Source of the DNA: Lithobates sylvaticus
Taxonomy: Eukaryota > Chordata > Amphibia > Anura > Ranidae
Assembly: GCA_028564925.1 (NCBI GenBank)
Contig: CM053030.1
Span: forward strand, 378,941,833 to 379,005,832
Direction of reading: 5' to 3'
Length of the DNA: 64,000 bases
Both the position numbers and the translations under genes were made by a program. The notes beneath the pieces were generated by a model that was given only the letters and a program-made list of their open reading frames with translations, did no database searches and was not told the origin of the DNA. Below are positions 33,008 through 43,275 of this stretch, piece by piece; the stretch's first letter is position 1, and each line of letters starts with the position of its first letter.

Positions 33008-33040
33008 CCTTAAGAAGGAAAATACATGGAAACACATCGG
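33008..33040 (+). ncRNA. Decayed hammerhead-like motif
   Basis: CTTAAGAAGG, then ACATGG, then AAACACATCGG follow the order CUGANGA - stem II - GAAAC - short palindrome - C seen more clearly at 24761 and 41838, but with two core changes. Interpreted only by comparison with the other copies. Confidence 0.3.
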
Positions 33041-33146
33041 AATTGCTATGTGAACACCTTTAAGGATTGGCCTTTCACTCTTCATAGGCCAGCATATCCC
33101 AGTTTCAGGGTGCTTTTTTCCATATCCATGTATGTGTCATCATGTG

Positions 33147-33620
33147 TCAGGAAACATGAATCAGACTGAGACAGAAGTGCAGTAAAAATCGAAAAAAGGG
33201 TTTCTCAGGAGGAGAATGGATCTGAGCAGCAAGAATTCTGTCACCCAAAGATGAAGTGAGACTGGTATGAACCGTAGCCAGAATACGATCGGGAGGTATC
33301 ACAGGAACAGGAACCGACTCCATCTTGGAGGAGGAGGAAAACTGTCGTGACAAAGCATCAGCCCTTATATTCTTAGTACCTGGTAAGAATAAAACTACAT
33401 AATTGAAGCTTCGCAAGAAAAGAAAAACAAAGTAAGTCCTTAAGCGCTAAAACTGACATAATAATAAAACCATTGTGTTGTCTAAAATATGTCCAAAATG
33501 CAGAATCCAGTGCAGCCGCCAACTCCTGGAGGGAAGTGAGTGAACGAAATGAACAAAAAATGCAGCGCTCAATGGTTTCAAGCAAATCAGGATTGTTGTG
33601 AGTCATATAAACAATCAAAT
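33147..33620 (-). mobile_element. Ty3/gypsy pol fossil (RNase H end to integrase start)
   Basis: The minus-strand phrase FLPGTKNIRADALSRQF is the standard junction between RNase H and integrase in Ty3-type elements. Only a few hundred bases are recognisable and it is broken. No LTRs are seen nearby. Confidence 0.75.
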
Positions 33621-34116
33621 ATGCTTATTGGATGCATCAGAAATGATAATTAAATTGGAAAAGTCCTCCATGTTAAAATCCACCATAAAACATAAAATCC
33701 ACTGTTGGATACATGTTGATAAAAAATAAGAATTGAAGTACTCCAATATGTAATTATTTGTGATCACACCACAAACCAGCCAGCAGGGGGTTAAAGTCAG
33801 CAAGGATGCTGTGTTGGACACACACCACTGGCCAAACAATGGCAAAACAATCAAAACTGCAATAGCCTGGATGGTAAAGGCTCACTGTGGTGTGGAAGGG
33901 GAAAGGACCCCGAACTCACTGCGACCTTAGGGGGAGGATGTCGATGTAGGCGGGAGAATGTGGCTTGTTGTCTGTCCGACCTCGCTGAGATACTACTTGG
34001 TGAGCAGCAATCAGGTCTGAGCGACCTGTATCGAAGTGCCCCGGAAGCAGGAAGCGCCCGCTGTGTGAAAGGCTGGTCAAGGTGGCACGCAGGCTCTGTT
34101 CTATTGCTGTGACGAC
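33621..34116. other. Non-coding, possibly flank of a hammerhead-bearing element
   Basis: No gene seen. The right part is GC-rich and runs directly into the 84-bp palindrome, so it may be the body of the same element. Confidence 0.35.
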
Positions 34117-34200
34117 CGTGAAAAACATGTTTTGCGTGCTTACGCTTTGTCAATGTCCTGACATTGACAAAGTGTAAGCACGCAAAACATGTTTGTCACG
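34117..34200. repeat. Near-perfect 84-bp palindrome
   Basis: Arms 34117-34157 and 34160-34200 (41 bp each) are complementary with two mismatches and only a 2-nt spacer. Each arm has TTGACAAAG, GTG/CAC and ACATGT-containing sequence in the order of a hammerhead core, so this may be an inverted pair of decayed ribozymes. Confidence 0.85.
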
Positions 34201-35060
34201 GAGGATGCTGGGACTGTGACATCATATGGGGCGGGGTCACCATGTGACACCATGTGACATGAGCCGATGGCCCTGCCCCTTGTCCCTATAAACTGGCAGC
34301 GAAACACGTCTGAGCCATTAGAAGAGGAGACAGCGACGAGTCAACATCGGAAGAAGAAAGAAGAAGAAGCAGAAGAAGAAGAAACAGAAGCAGAAGGCGA
34401 CAGCGACAGAAGCCTGGGCCACCGCTAGTAAAAGAGCTGGAAGAAGAAAGCAGAGGCCCGGCAAGAAGAACAGAAGAGCGGGACAAGACCCCCGAAGTCG
34501 AAACAAGACCCCCAGACGACGGCGGCGATGAAGGAGAAAGCCGGGCTCCTCCCCTAGTAAAAGAGCTAGCCGAAGATAGCAGAGGAGTCCGGCAAGAAGA
34601 CCCCCCAAGAAGTATTTAAAAAAATTGTGTTGTTTTTTATTTACACTTTTTTCCCTTAAGTGAATGGGTAGGGCTGCATCGTACCCCATACTCATTCACA
34701 TAGGGTGGGGGGCCGGGATCTGGGGGCCCCCTTATTAAAGGGGGCTCCCGGATTCCGATAAGCAGACCCCGACAACCAATGGCCAGGGTTGTCGGGAAGA
34801 GGTCCTTCTCCTCATCAACATGGGGACAAGGTGCTTTGGGGTGGGCGGGCCACAGGACCCCTCTTTCCCCAGGGCACCCCCCATGTTGAGGGCATGCGCC
34901 TGGTACGGCTCAGGAGGGGGGGCTCACTCGTCCCCACCCCTTTCCTGACTGGCTAGGCTGCGTGCTTGGATAATGGTCTGATATGGATTTGGGGGGGACC
35001 CCACACCGTTTTTTCGGCGTAGGGATTCCCCTTTAAATCCATACCAGGTGACGGGGCTAG
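34201..35060 (+). repeat. Second copy of the module at 8.64-9.36 kb
   Basis: Shared ordered phrases include GGGGCGGGGTCACC, GGGGGGCCGGGATCTGGGGG, GTTGAGGGCATG, TGGTACGGCTCAGGAGGGGG, GTGCTTGGATAA and TTTAAATCCATACCAG. A purine-rich GAA-type stretch lies at 34.32-34.60 kb. The TAGGGATG terminal repeats of the first copy are absent here. Arginine- or leucine-rich frames over the purine stretch are composition artefacts. Confidence 0.75.
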
Positions 35061-35109
35061 CGAGGTGTCAATGTCGCCGATCGAGGTGGCGGCATTGACT
35101 TGCATCGCT

Positions 35110-35357
35110 AGTCCCGTCTACCTGGAGTCACGTTCTAAATGAACGGACTTTTCTCCGTGTGTGGGGCAAGTCCGTTCATTTCAAAAGTCCCGCGGACTTC
35201 ATCCAAAACTCCGCCGGAAAAGTCCGGGCATGTGTGGGCAAGTCCACACGTTCGGAATGTCCGGCGGACCTCTGCTGGAAAGTACGGTGGATTGTCCGGC
35301 GGACTAGGTCCGCCAGACAGTCCGGCCGAAAAGTCTGATCGTGTGTACGTGGCTTTA
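35110..35357. repeat. Harbinger-type MITE end (CGTACACACGATCAGAC)
   Basis: The right end on the minus strand reads GCCACGTACACACGATCAGAC, followed by many short GTCCGGCGGAC-type inverted repeats. This fits the ranid Harbinger MITE class with GGCCTCGTACACAC ends. The left end is unclear. Confidence 0.55.
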
Positions 35358-35369
35358 GGCACATTGAGA

Positions 35370-36095
35370 TTGATAAATCAGACAATGTAAAAACAGATCT
35401 ATAACAAAAACAAAGAAAATCATGCATCATATCAAAAAATACAAACATATTATTACAGGTACAGGTCAGATTATAGCATTTTATCCACTATTCTTTCTAA
35501 TACCATTTTTCAGCTGGAAGATATTTAAAATGTAATACTTTCTTTATGTGTATTAACAGGGAAACAATAAGTTGTCTAAGTGACATTACGACATCTTCAA
35601 AATGAAAAGCTGTTGTAGTGAAGTGTGAAGTAAAGATTGATCTAGAAAAAGATTAAGATAGATTATGAAATGGTGAAGACTCCTGTTCAAGGCTAACAAA
35701 GTCAGTTTTACCAAAAGGAAAAATAGCCCTTCTAAACTAAGATATTTATATGTATGCATTTAAAATTGAGCTCTAGGAAAGCATAAAAAGTACTAAATAT
35801 TGCAATTATGAATTATTTAAAACATTGAAAGTGTATGTAAAGATTTTTTAGCTTTGAAAAGAGTGTTGAACGGTCAGAATCTTCGTCAGATTTGTATTGT
35901 GGTTTGTGCCCCTGCTGGGGAGATTCCTTTCTCACTATTTGTTTTGGTGACCTATCAATAGGATTCAAAACAAGGGAAAATCTAAAATTTCAAATCGTCA
36001 CTGAACAGGGATAGAGCAGAATCTAAGTGTGGGGATACTTGTTACAGCGATAAATGTCTAAGCGAGCATTTCCCATTCTTTGGCAAGATCTTCTT
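35370..36095. other. No recognised feature
   Basis: AT-rich DNA without supported genes or repeat termini. Confidence 0.45.
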
Positions 36096-36099
36096 TAAC

Positions 36100-36840
36100 C
36101 ACTTGCTAATACTGGGCACTTAAATCCCCCTCCTTTCCAGACCAAATTTCAGCTTTTAGCGCTGTCGCACTTTGAATGACAATTGCGCGGTCATACAACA
36201 CTGTACCTAAATGTACCCATTTTTCCCCCCCAAATAGAGCTTTCTTTTGGTGGTATTTGATCACCTCTGTGATTTTTATTTTTTTTGTTAAATTTTTTTA
36301 AAAAGACAGAATTAAAAAAAAAATATGTTTTTTTTTTTTTATTTTGTTATAAAAATATAAAAAATGGGTAATTTTTGTCCGTCATTGATGTACACTGATG
36401 AGGCGGCAGTGACGGGCACCGATAGGTGGCAGTGATGGGCACTGATGGGTGGCAGTGATGGGCACTGATGGGTTACACTGATAGGCAGCACTTTTAGGCA
36501 CTGATTGGCACTTTTAGGTTTTGTTTTTATCATGTGATCAGCTGTTATTGGCTGACAGCTGATCACATGGTAAGGGGTCGGGACCCGCCCCTTACTCGGA
36601 TCGCTGATCACCTGAGTCTCATTGACTATAGGGCGCGTGCAGGGAGCGTGCACAGGGGAGTATGTCATATGACGGCCTCCCGGGAATTGAGATCCACGCT
36701 GTGGCTGTCATTTGGTCAGGTAACTTCCTATTGGGTTTTAGATAGGGAGTGAAGAAAGATCTCCCTAATGGGATACACACAGCAACAAAAAAAACGGACA
36801 AGGGTTTCCCTATATTTATCAAAATGAAAAAAGAAAAGAA
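36100..36840. repeat. Dispersed frog repeat with internal tandem array and SINE-like tail
   Basis: It starts with CACTTTGAATGACAATTGCG and GCGGTCATACAACACTGT, continues with AAATAGAGCTTTCTTTTGG, and contains a short tandem array (36.40-36.52 kb) of GGTGGCAGTGATGGGCACTG. A TGATCAGCTGTTATTGGC / GCTGACAGCTGATCAC hairpin lies at 36.54-36.57 kb. The end, CTTCCTATTGGG through an A-rich stretch, resembles the SINE body at 6.36-6.52 kb. Confidence 0.7.
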
Positions 36841-37034
36841 AAGTATAGGTTTACATGCAGTTTAGATGAATGTTAAATATAAATAGTGTAAATAAATACC
36901 CAAAGCAGACTGAGCAGAGTTTACTGTTTTGTTATCTGATCAGCAGTCTAGGGATTCATTCTTGACATAGCTATGCTGCTGGTGCTGTGGTGAAGGACCT
37001 GACTGTGCTCCCTGGAAGGGGTGTATGTACTAAA

Positions 37035-37190
37035 TTTAACCACTTAAGGACTGGGAGATTTCACCCCTTAATGACCAGGCCATTTTTTGTGATACAGCAG
37101 TACGTCACTTTAACTGACAATTGTGCGGTCATGCGACGCTGTACCCTAACAAAATTTACCTCCTTTTTTCCCACAAAAATCTGCAGAAAA
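37035..37190. repeat. Truncated copy of the 'CCACTTAAGGACTGGG' repeat
   Basis: The copy reads CCACTTAAGGACTGGG, CGTCACTTTAACTGACAATTG and GCGGTCATGCGACGCTGTAC, parallel to 36.16-36.23 kb and the reverse of 5.7-5.8 kb. It runs into the next MITE near 37.19 kb. Confidence 0.75.
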
Positions 37191-37194
37191 TCAA

Positions 37195-37364
37195 ATGGTG
37201 TGTTTTATGCAGATTTCTGTCTTCAGATTTACCAAAACCATGTAATGCAAGGGCCTGCCTGATTGTATACAAATTGAAACTCTTAAGGTTTGACCTCATA
37301 TTATATGGTTTTGGTAAATCTGAAGACAAAAATGTGCACAAAATCTAATAGTGTGTATGGGGCT
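37195..37364. repeat. Harbinger-type MITE, palindromic, left end worn
   Basis: GTCTTCAGATTTACCAAAACC (two copies, inverted) brackets AATGCAAGGGCCTGCCTGAT. The right end runs GTGTGTATGGGGC into TTA at 37365. It belongs with 37998-38180 and 39270-39460. Confidence 0.7.
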
Positions 37365-37367
37365 TTA

Positions 37368-37994
37368 GGCCTCATACACACGGTTTGATTGTTGTATGAC
37401 CAAGCGTCTGATTTTTGTCAAAAGCACACGTGCAGGATTTTGTCTAGCATACTAACTATCCGCAAATTGTCATTTGACAATAGTAGTGACTTACTATGAG
37501 AGTATAAAGAGAAAGTTAATTTCTCAAGCGCCACCCTTTGGGACCCTTCTGCTAATTTCTTGTTATTAGAAGTTTGGTGAACGTTGATTTGTGATTTTCA
37601 GATCGTACAAAACAAATGCCTTTTAAAATACGTTTGGCATAACTACATCAGTATCACCAGCAAAGCAGCTTCATTATTATCCCATTAAAGAAGATGAGAA
37701 TGTGCGCTGCATTTTGACATTTCATCAATTGCTGCGTCACGAATGTTAATTCTAGAACACGAACAGTAGTTTACAAGACCAAACTCTTCCCAGTCGTTCC
37801 TTGATTCCGAGCGCGCATGTTTGTACTTTCGACTTAGTTCACATCTGACAAAAAATTTTTAGCCTGCACATCCAGCTTTTGTCTGCCGAAAAAGTCAAAT
37901 CAGCTGTCAAAAGCACCGTACTAACGATCCAAAAATCTGCAGTCGAGCTGTCTTACGATCTTTCTCTTCTGATTTTCGTATTGTGTATGAGGCC
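37368..37994. mobile_element. Harbinger MITE A, derivative of Harbinger 2
   Basis: The ends are GGCCTCATACACA and its complement, with TTA on both sides (37365-37367 and 37995-37997). The left ~230 bp matches the 5' end of Harbinger 2 (38184 onward): CTGATTTTTGTCAAAAG, GTTAATTTCTCAA and CACCCTTTGGG occur in the same order. It has no coding capacity and is a deletion derivative mobilisable by that family. Confidence 0.9.
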
Positions 37995-37997
37995 TTA

Positions 37998-38180
37998 AGC
38001 TGGCCATACATTATACAATTTTCTCATTCAATTTTCGTTAGATTTAACTTTAACTATGTAGTGCAAGGGCCTGCTTGACTGCATACAAATTGAAAGTGTT
38101 TAGGTTTGACCTCCTATTATATGGTTTTGGTAAATCTAAAGGAAAGTTGTATGAGAAAATTGTATAATGTATGTCCAGCC
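37998..38180. mobile_element. Harbinger-type MITE B
   Basis: The inverted ends pair CTGGCCATACATTATACAAT with its near-complement over about 45 bp. TTA flanks both sides (37995-37997, 38181-38183). The core TGTAGTGCAAGGGCCTGC is shared with 37.2 and 39.3 kb. Confidence 0.88.
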
Positions 38181-38534
38181 TTAAGCCTCGTACACATGGT
38201 AGGATTGTTGGCCGACCGACCCTTCTGATTTTTGTCAAAAGGGCATGTGCCAGGATCTTGTCTTGCATACTAAGGGTATGCAAATTGTCGTTTGACAAAC
38301 ACGAACGTAGTGACGTACTGCGAGACTTTAAAGAGGAAGTTAATTTCTCAAACACCACCCTTTGGGCTCCTTCTGCTAATATCATGTTAGTAGAAGTTTG
38401 GTGAGTGTTGATTGGCGTTCGCCAACCAGCCATGTTGCGTAATCAGAGAGAACGTGTGATTATTTGGGTAGGAGTTATTGCTTTGACCCAAGTCCAGGAA
38501 TAGGAGGAGGAGAAGTTCTTGAAACATAAATTGG

Positions 38535-40580
38535 TTGCTTAATCGTGACCAATTATGTCATATGCCATTGCTGCAGGATCTCCAGGAGAATAATCTGTGT
38601 GATTTTCGGAATTATCTCTGGATGACGGATCCCTGCTTTCACCACCTCTTGGCATTGGTGACCCCCTATATTAAGAAGCAGGACACATGTATGAGGCTTT
38701 CCATCACTCCTGAGCAAAGGCTCATAGCCACCTTGCGGTACTTGGCAACGTGGAGAAGTCTCCAGGACCTCAAGTTTACTACTGGGATCTCAGCCCTTCT
38801 CAGCCATCATTTAAGTCCAGCTGAAGGACTATATTAGGGTAAGTGTTTACCTTTAAGATCACAATCTATGTATTTATGTTTGCTAATGTATTTTATTAAT
38901 TTGTTGATTACATAATTATCAATATTGTAATATGCTGTGAATGTCCTCTTTGTTCTCATGCATGCTGTAAGCTTTTCCTGCTCCTTTTTTGGCCTACATG
39001 CATATTTTACTTTAATAACCTCCCCAGCATGCTATCCTGGGCCCATACACACCTAGCCTGGTAACTTAACAATGTTTTTTTGTCAGCTACATTTTTGTGC
39101 TTACCCTAAACAACCCCTAAAATGTGTACAAATGTTTTTGCTGTCCTAAAATTTAGGCAGAGTGCAAGAGGCCATTTTTTTGGACCCAAACTCATTTGGA
39201 ACCTCCCCCCCCCCCCCCAAAAAAAAATGCCAACAGATCCAAATACTCCATCTGCTGACTTGGTAAAAACCCATACACACTATCCCTCTTTTGTGTTCAA
39301 ATTTCTGTATACATTTTTCCAAACCATGTAGTGCAAGGGCCTCCCTGATTACCTACAAATTGAAACTTCTTACGTTTTTGTCTCCTATTATATTGATTGG
39401 TTAAATCATAATGTCAAAATGTGCTGCAATTTAGACAGTGTGTATCCAGCTTTTTAGATTATGACACTTCTTACCTGTCCACTGGGCTGCCAATAGAATA
39501 AGTAAGGAGGGGCTGGCCAATGCATCACTGATTATTTATGCAAACAGGTCTCATGGAAGTGGAGAGGGTTACCTGTCCAAAACATCTACCCATTAAACCC
39601 CCTCCCCTAAAATGAGTCTCATGGGCCACCAGAAGGGGGAGAAATCAGATAAGTTGACCTTCCACTTTTGTCTTTAAATACTCATTTAAGTGTATCCTTA
39701 TGTTGGCTAAGCATGTTTGTGTCAAATCTGATTGCAATGTTATGTGCAGAATTAGTAATTTATTTTTTATTTTTTTAATCTACAGTTTCCTTCCAACCCA
39801 GAGCAATGGCAGGATGTTGCAGCCCAGTTCCATTATCAGTGGGATTTTCCCAACTGTGGTGGTGCTATTGATGGCAAGCATGTCCGGATTGTACCACCAG
39901 CCAACTTTGGCTCCTATTATTTTAACTATAAGGGCTTTTGCAGCATAGTCATGCTAGTTGTAGTGTCTGCCAACTACGAGTTCTTGTATTTGGATGTTGG
40001 GAAAAACAGATCGCAACTGTGATGAAGGAGTGAATTATGCACACAGAGTTCTACAAGCGGCTCCAGAATGGCACCTTAAACTTGCCACCTGCTGAGGAGA
40101 ATGTTGAGAGCCTCAATTTTGTTTTCATGGCAGACAAGGCCTTTGCTCTGGGGGAACATCTGATGAAGCCGTTTCCTATGAGGAACCGCACCCCAGAGCA
40201 AAGAATCTTCAGTTACAGGCTCTCTTGTGCCAGAAATGTGGTTGAAAATGCCTTTGGCATCCTATCGAGTCGTTTCAGGCTGTTTTTGACTCCAATCAAC
40301 GTGGCAATCTACAAGATAAACCATGTGGTCCTTTGCTGCTGTATCCTACATAATTTTTAAGGAGGAATGCTACCAACTACCTAGCCTTACTGCCAAGTGA
40401 CGTGGACCCTGCAGTGGCAGGCCCAGCTGAAGTGGCTGCAGCTTGTCCGTCTGTGGGCTTGCTGATGGCTATTGAATATGCCCGTGCTGAATTGCCTTCA
40501 CAAATTGTCAGAGATTTACGGCAGAAATACCTTGAATATTTTGTGGGTAGAGGGGGGCAGTGGCTTGGCAGCAAATTGTA
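38535..40580 (+). pseudogene. Harbinger 2 transposase (HARBI1-like), decayed
   Basis: The first exon, 38535 to about 38835, gives LLQDLQENNLCDFRNYLWM, PEQRLIATLRYLATWRSLQD and LKFTTGIS. A second exon follows an acceptor TTTTAATCTACAG at about 39785 and gives FPSNPEQWQDVAAQF and NCGGAIDGKHVRIV with FNYKGFCSIVM. The final part (40037-40580) carries FMADKAFALGEHL and RNVVENAFGILSSRF. The catalytic D, D and E are all visible (AIDGKH, ADKAF, VENAF). A stop truncates the middle near 40020, and the sequence between exons 1 and 2 that should hold the C-terminal end of the helix-turn-helix region is missing. A further stop near 40360 precedes ALLPSDVDPAVAGPAEVAA. Confidence 0.85.
39270..39465. repeat. 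Decayed Harbinger-type MITE in transposase intron
   Basis: Contains CCAAACCATGTAGTGCAAGGG and ACCTACAAATTGAAACTTCT, parallel to MITE B, and ends GTGTGTATCCAGC. Target duplication not clear. Confidence 0.6.
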
Positions 40581-40712
40581 GCTGATCATTTCTAATATTT
40601 TTTAGAGATGATAAAATCCTATTTTATTTGAACTACTGTTTGTGTTTTTTATATGTCTAATATGTTTCCAAATGGGCTTTATTTTTTGACACTTGCTCCA
40701 ATGGTGTACCTT

Positions 40713-40955
40713 AAAGTGGTTGTCTGAATTTCTCACTTCCTGTTCCTCCTCAGTAAGCTGTTCTGGCTGACTAAACACCGCTCGGATGATGGTGTGAAGT
40801 TTACTGAGGAGAAACAGGAAGTGAGAAATTCAGACAAAGAAAAAAAACATTTAGAAGGGAAATCAAAGGAAAAGGTAAGTGAACCAACAATGCACTAGCT
40901 TAAAGGAACCTATTTAGAAAATAAAAAAAGAACCTTTACAACCCCTTTAATTGCT
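40713..40955. mobile_element. MITE with nested inverted repeat
   Basis: The ends TTAAAGTGGTTGT and ACAACCCCTTTAA are complementary apart from one base. Inside, GTCTGAATTTCTCACTTCCT (40722-40741) pairs with AGGAAGTGAGAAATTCAGAC (40817-40836), as do the adjoining CTCCTCAGTAA stretches. It is non-coding. Confidence 0.8.
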
Positions 40956-41010
40956 ACATGAGGTGACAATATCTTCTTCAACTAACTATTATAGTGTGCT
41001 GTGGGTCTGC

Positions 41011-41032
41011 TACACACACACACACACACACA
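41011..41032. repeat. (CA)n microsatellite
   Basis: Eleven CA/AC dinucleotides in a row. Confidence 0.9.
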
Positions 41033-41341
41033 ATGTTTTTGTTCTTAATGGACAGTTCAAAAACATTATGCCTTTACAACTCTTCATTTTTTTTTGAGGC
41101 TTAAAAATTGCAGGAGTTGTCCACATTTAAGAGCACATTGTCACTGTAACTACAACAATTTACGAAATACACTGCAATGAAATAATAAGCCACACATTGT
41201 TTAGTAAAAAACATTTTACTCATAACACATTCACATGTGTGTTTTAAGGTTTTAAAACAAACCAACATCTTGGTGTATAACAAATATGTTTTGCATTATT
41301 TCTCCTTTTTTGTGACTAAACAGGCATGTTCTAAACCTTTA

Positions 41342-41588
41342 GACCACTTTCACACTGAGGCGCTTTTCAGGCGATTTCACGCTAAAAACAGCGCCTAAAA
41401 AGCTCACGAAAATGTATTTCCATTAAAATCAATGAACACTTTCACACTGGGGCAGTGTGCTGGGAGGGCTGTGAAAAACTCTCCCCATTGAAATGAATGG
41501 AAAGCTCTTCAAAAGCGCCTGAAAAGCTCTTCAAAAGCACTCAGTGTTTTTACTGGCAGTTTAGAAGCGCCTCAGTGTGAAAGTGGCC
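41342..41588. mobile_element. Harbinger-type MITE (CCACTTTCACACTGAGGCG ends)
   Basis: Both ends read (G)RCCACTTTCACACTGAGGCG inward and are flanked by TTA (41339-41341 and 41589-41591). The family also appears at 26914 and 47835. It is non-coding. Confidence 0.9.
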
Positions 41589-41756
41589 TTAGATACACAT
41601 CCAAAACTCAGTAACTTACAAAGTTCGAGTGTGGTAAAGTAAAGGGCAACTGAGACATTAGTATTCCAAGATTGTGTGGATGTTGCCTTCCTCAGATGGG
41701 ATGATCTCACCCATCTAAAAGACAAAATTTGAAGCCACGTACACGTAGAGGCCTAA

Positions 41757-41975
41757 CAATGAAATGTCCCCTATGATCCCATGCCTAAAATGTGTGTAAT
41801 TACAAACATCTATTTCGGGGGTTCAACCCCTTCCTCAGAGCTACTTTAGTTATGAGGAAGTGGTTGCACCCCCAAAACGCATCCATTGATACCCTGTGAT
41901 GGGAGATAACACATGTGGCTTTAGAAAAATAGATGTATGGAACTATACACATTTTAGGCATGGGATCATGGGGGA
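41757..41975. mobile_element. Palindromic element with paired hammerhead-like motifs
   Basis: The outer arms pair CCTATGATCCCATGCCTAAA (about 41770-41789) with TTTAGGCATGGGATCATGG (about 41953-41971). Inside, the minus strand has CTGAGGA (41838-41832), a GGGG/CCCC stem and GAAA (41816-41813), a complete hammerhead core. The plus strand has a decayed partner ATGAGGA...CAAAACGCATCC (41851-41883). No coding capacity. Confidence 0.75.
41803..41840 (-). ncRNA. Hammerhead-ribozyme-like core
   Basis: On the minus strand the order is CTGAGGA, stem II AGGGG/CCCCC around TTGAA, then GAAA. All invariant core bases of CUGANGA and GAAA are present. The sequence after GAAA (TAGATG) has lost the usual palindromic ACGCGT stem III, so activity is unlikely. 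Confidence 0.55.
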
Positions 41976-42365
41976 AATAAGAATGTTAAGGCCCAATTTG
42001 TGGGCACCTTCATATTTTGGGTTTTTTGATTCTAAAAAATACATAAACATTACGATTCACATTAGTTAGGGCAGTGTTTCCCAACTCTTCCTCAAGATGC
42101 AAACCCAGGTCATGTTTTCTTGATTTCTTGAATTTGGCACAGGTGATGTTGTCATTTTCACTGTTAGTAATTCACACAGTCATTTATAGACTGAGGAAAA
42201 TCTAGAAAACAGGACCTGGTGGTGCACCTAGAGGAGTGGAGTGGAGAAACACTCAAGTTCTGTCCCTAAACTTTAACATTTTAAAGTCATAAAAACATGG
42301 TAATTAGTAAGGGCAAATAGGAGCCAACAAGTGGAACAATAAACGTCAGACCAGGCAAGAGGAGA

Positions 42366-42508
42366 TTAGAATTTGGCAAGCATGTCCACAAAATTGCTTA
42401 TTCTTTGCTGTAAAGCAGTGGTAGCCTCCTTGATTTGGTCCAGTTCCTTCAACCAATGCAACATATCTGCACTCATTCTGCCAATAGTACATTGTGGAAG
42501 ATCATGAC
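42366..42508 (-). pseudogene. C-terminal exon of Harbinger 2 Myb-like partner
   Basis: After an acceptor ATACTAG the minus strand reads HDLPQCTIGRMSADMLHWLK, then an amphipathic stretch ELDQIKEATTALQQRI and ends MLAKF with a stop at 42366. It has the helical character expected for the partner's C-terminal dimerisation part. No upstream exon with a MADF/Myb domain was located, so the assignment leans on position and orientation. Confidence 0.45.
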
Positions 42509-42704
42509 CTAGTATGAAGAGTAAAAAGTATTAAGGGAACGATGGTCAAGTGGCTGAGACCCTACATAGTAAGTTATGGGCAAGTTACTAGTCAAATTAA
42601 GGAAATACTTACCTACCCAGTCTATTGTTGCTTGCCTTCAGACACCTTCACTACTAGGAATGTACACACTGCAACTACTCTGTAATCTTGGCCCTGGTGC
42701 AGAG

Positions 42705-43087
42705 GCCACTCTCTAATTAGGCAAATAAGGCGGTCACCTAAGGCCTCGAGCTCCCAGGGGCCTTGCGGCCGCCTAATTTGCCTGATGTGTGTGTGGGAGA
42801 ATGGGAGGGAATGTCCCTGGTCAGTGTCCCCAAGCTGACAGGGTAAGCGGGCCGGGCTGGTAAAGGGTCACCGTCTTTAGTATACAGCGCTGTCTGCTGC
42901 AGAGGAATTGTAGAGGAGGTGGAGGCGGTAAGTTTGCAGAGGCTAAAAGGCTTACCTAAGGCACTGTTGTCACAGTGGCTTAGCTGTGTTAACTGCCTGA
43001 AGTGTTTAACTCTTTTGGGGGAGGGGGGGTCATTTACAATGGTTTTTGCAATATACATCATGGAGGGGGTTAATGCATTACTATACA
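42705..43087. repeat. GC-rich dispersed repeat beginning with inverted TTAGGCAAAT
   Basis: ATTAGGCAAATAAGGCGG (42717) and CCGCCTAATTTGCCT (42768) form an inverted pair. The rest is a GC-rich non-coding tail that leads into the hairpin at 43088. Confidence 0.5.
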
Positions 43088-43251
43088 TTAGTGACCAGTG
43101 GCAGTTAATTAACCCCTTTGTGCTGCATTAGTGGCAACAGTATAAGTGTTAATTAACCCCTATATGGTGCAGTATGAAAGGGTTCATAAACACTGATACT
43201 GGCGGCACTAATGCAGCACAAAGGGGTTAATTAACTGCCACTGGCCACTAA
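43088..43251. repeat. Large hairpin adjoining the satellite
   Basis: Arms 43088-43133 and 43206-43251 (46 bp) are complementary with one mismatch and a 72-nt loop. Both contain TTAATTAACCCCTTTGTGC or its complement. The satellite array begins about 25 bp on. Confidence 0.93.
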
Positions 43252-43275
43252 TGCATAAGTGGCCAGTGGTGTATT

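Larger units (their letters stand above)
38184..42700. mobile_element. Harbinger transposon 2
   Basis: The 5' end GCCTCGTACACATGGTAGG follows a TTA. A plus-strand transposase (38.5-40.6 kb) and a minus-strand exon of a Myb-like partner (42366-42508) give the usual two-gene layout with facing genes. MITEs at 39.3, 40.7, 41.3 and 41.8 kb are inserted between them. The 3' terminal repeat was not found, so the right limit is approximate. Confidence 0.75.

Noticed and set aside
34286-34695. Leucine/phenylalanine-rich minus-strand frames
   Set aside because: They are translations of the complement of a GAA-rich stretch, a composition effect.
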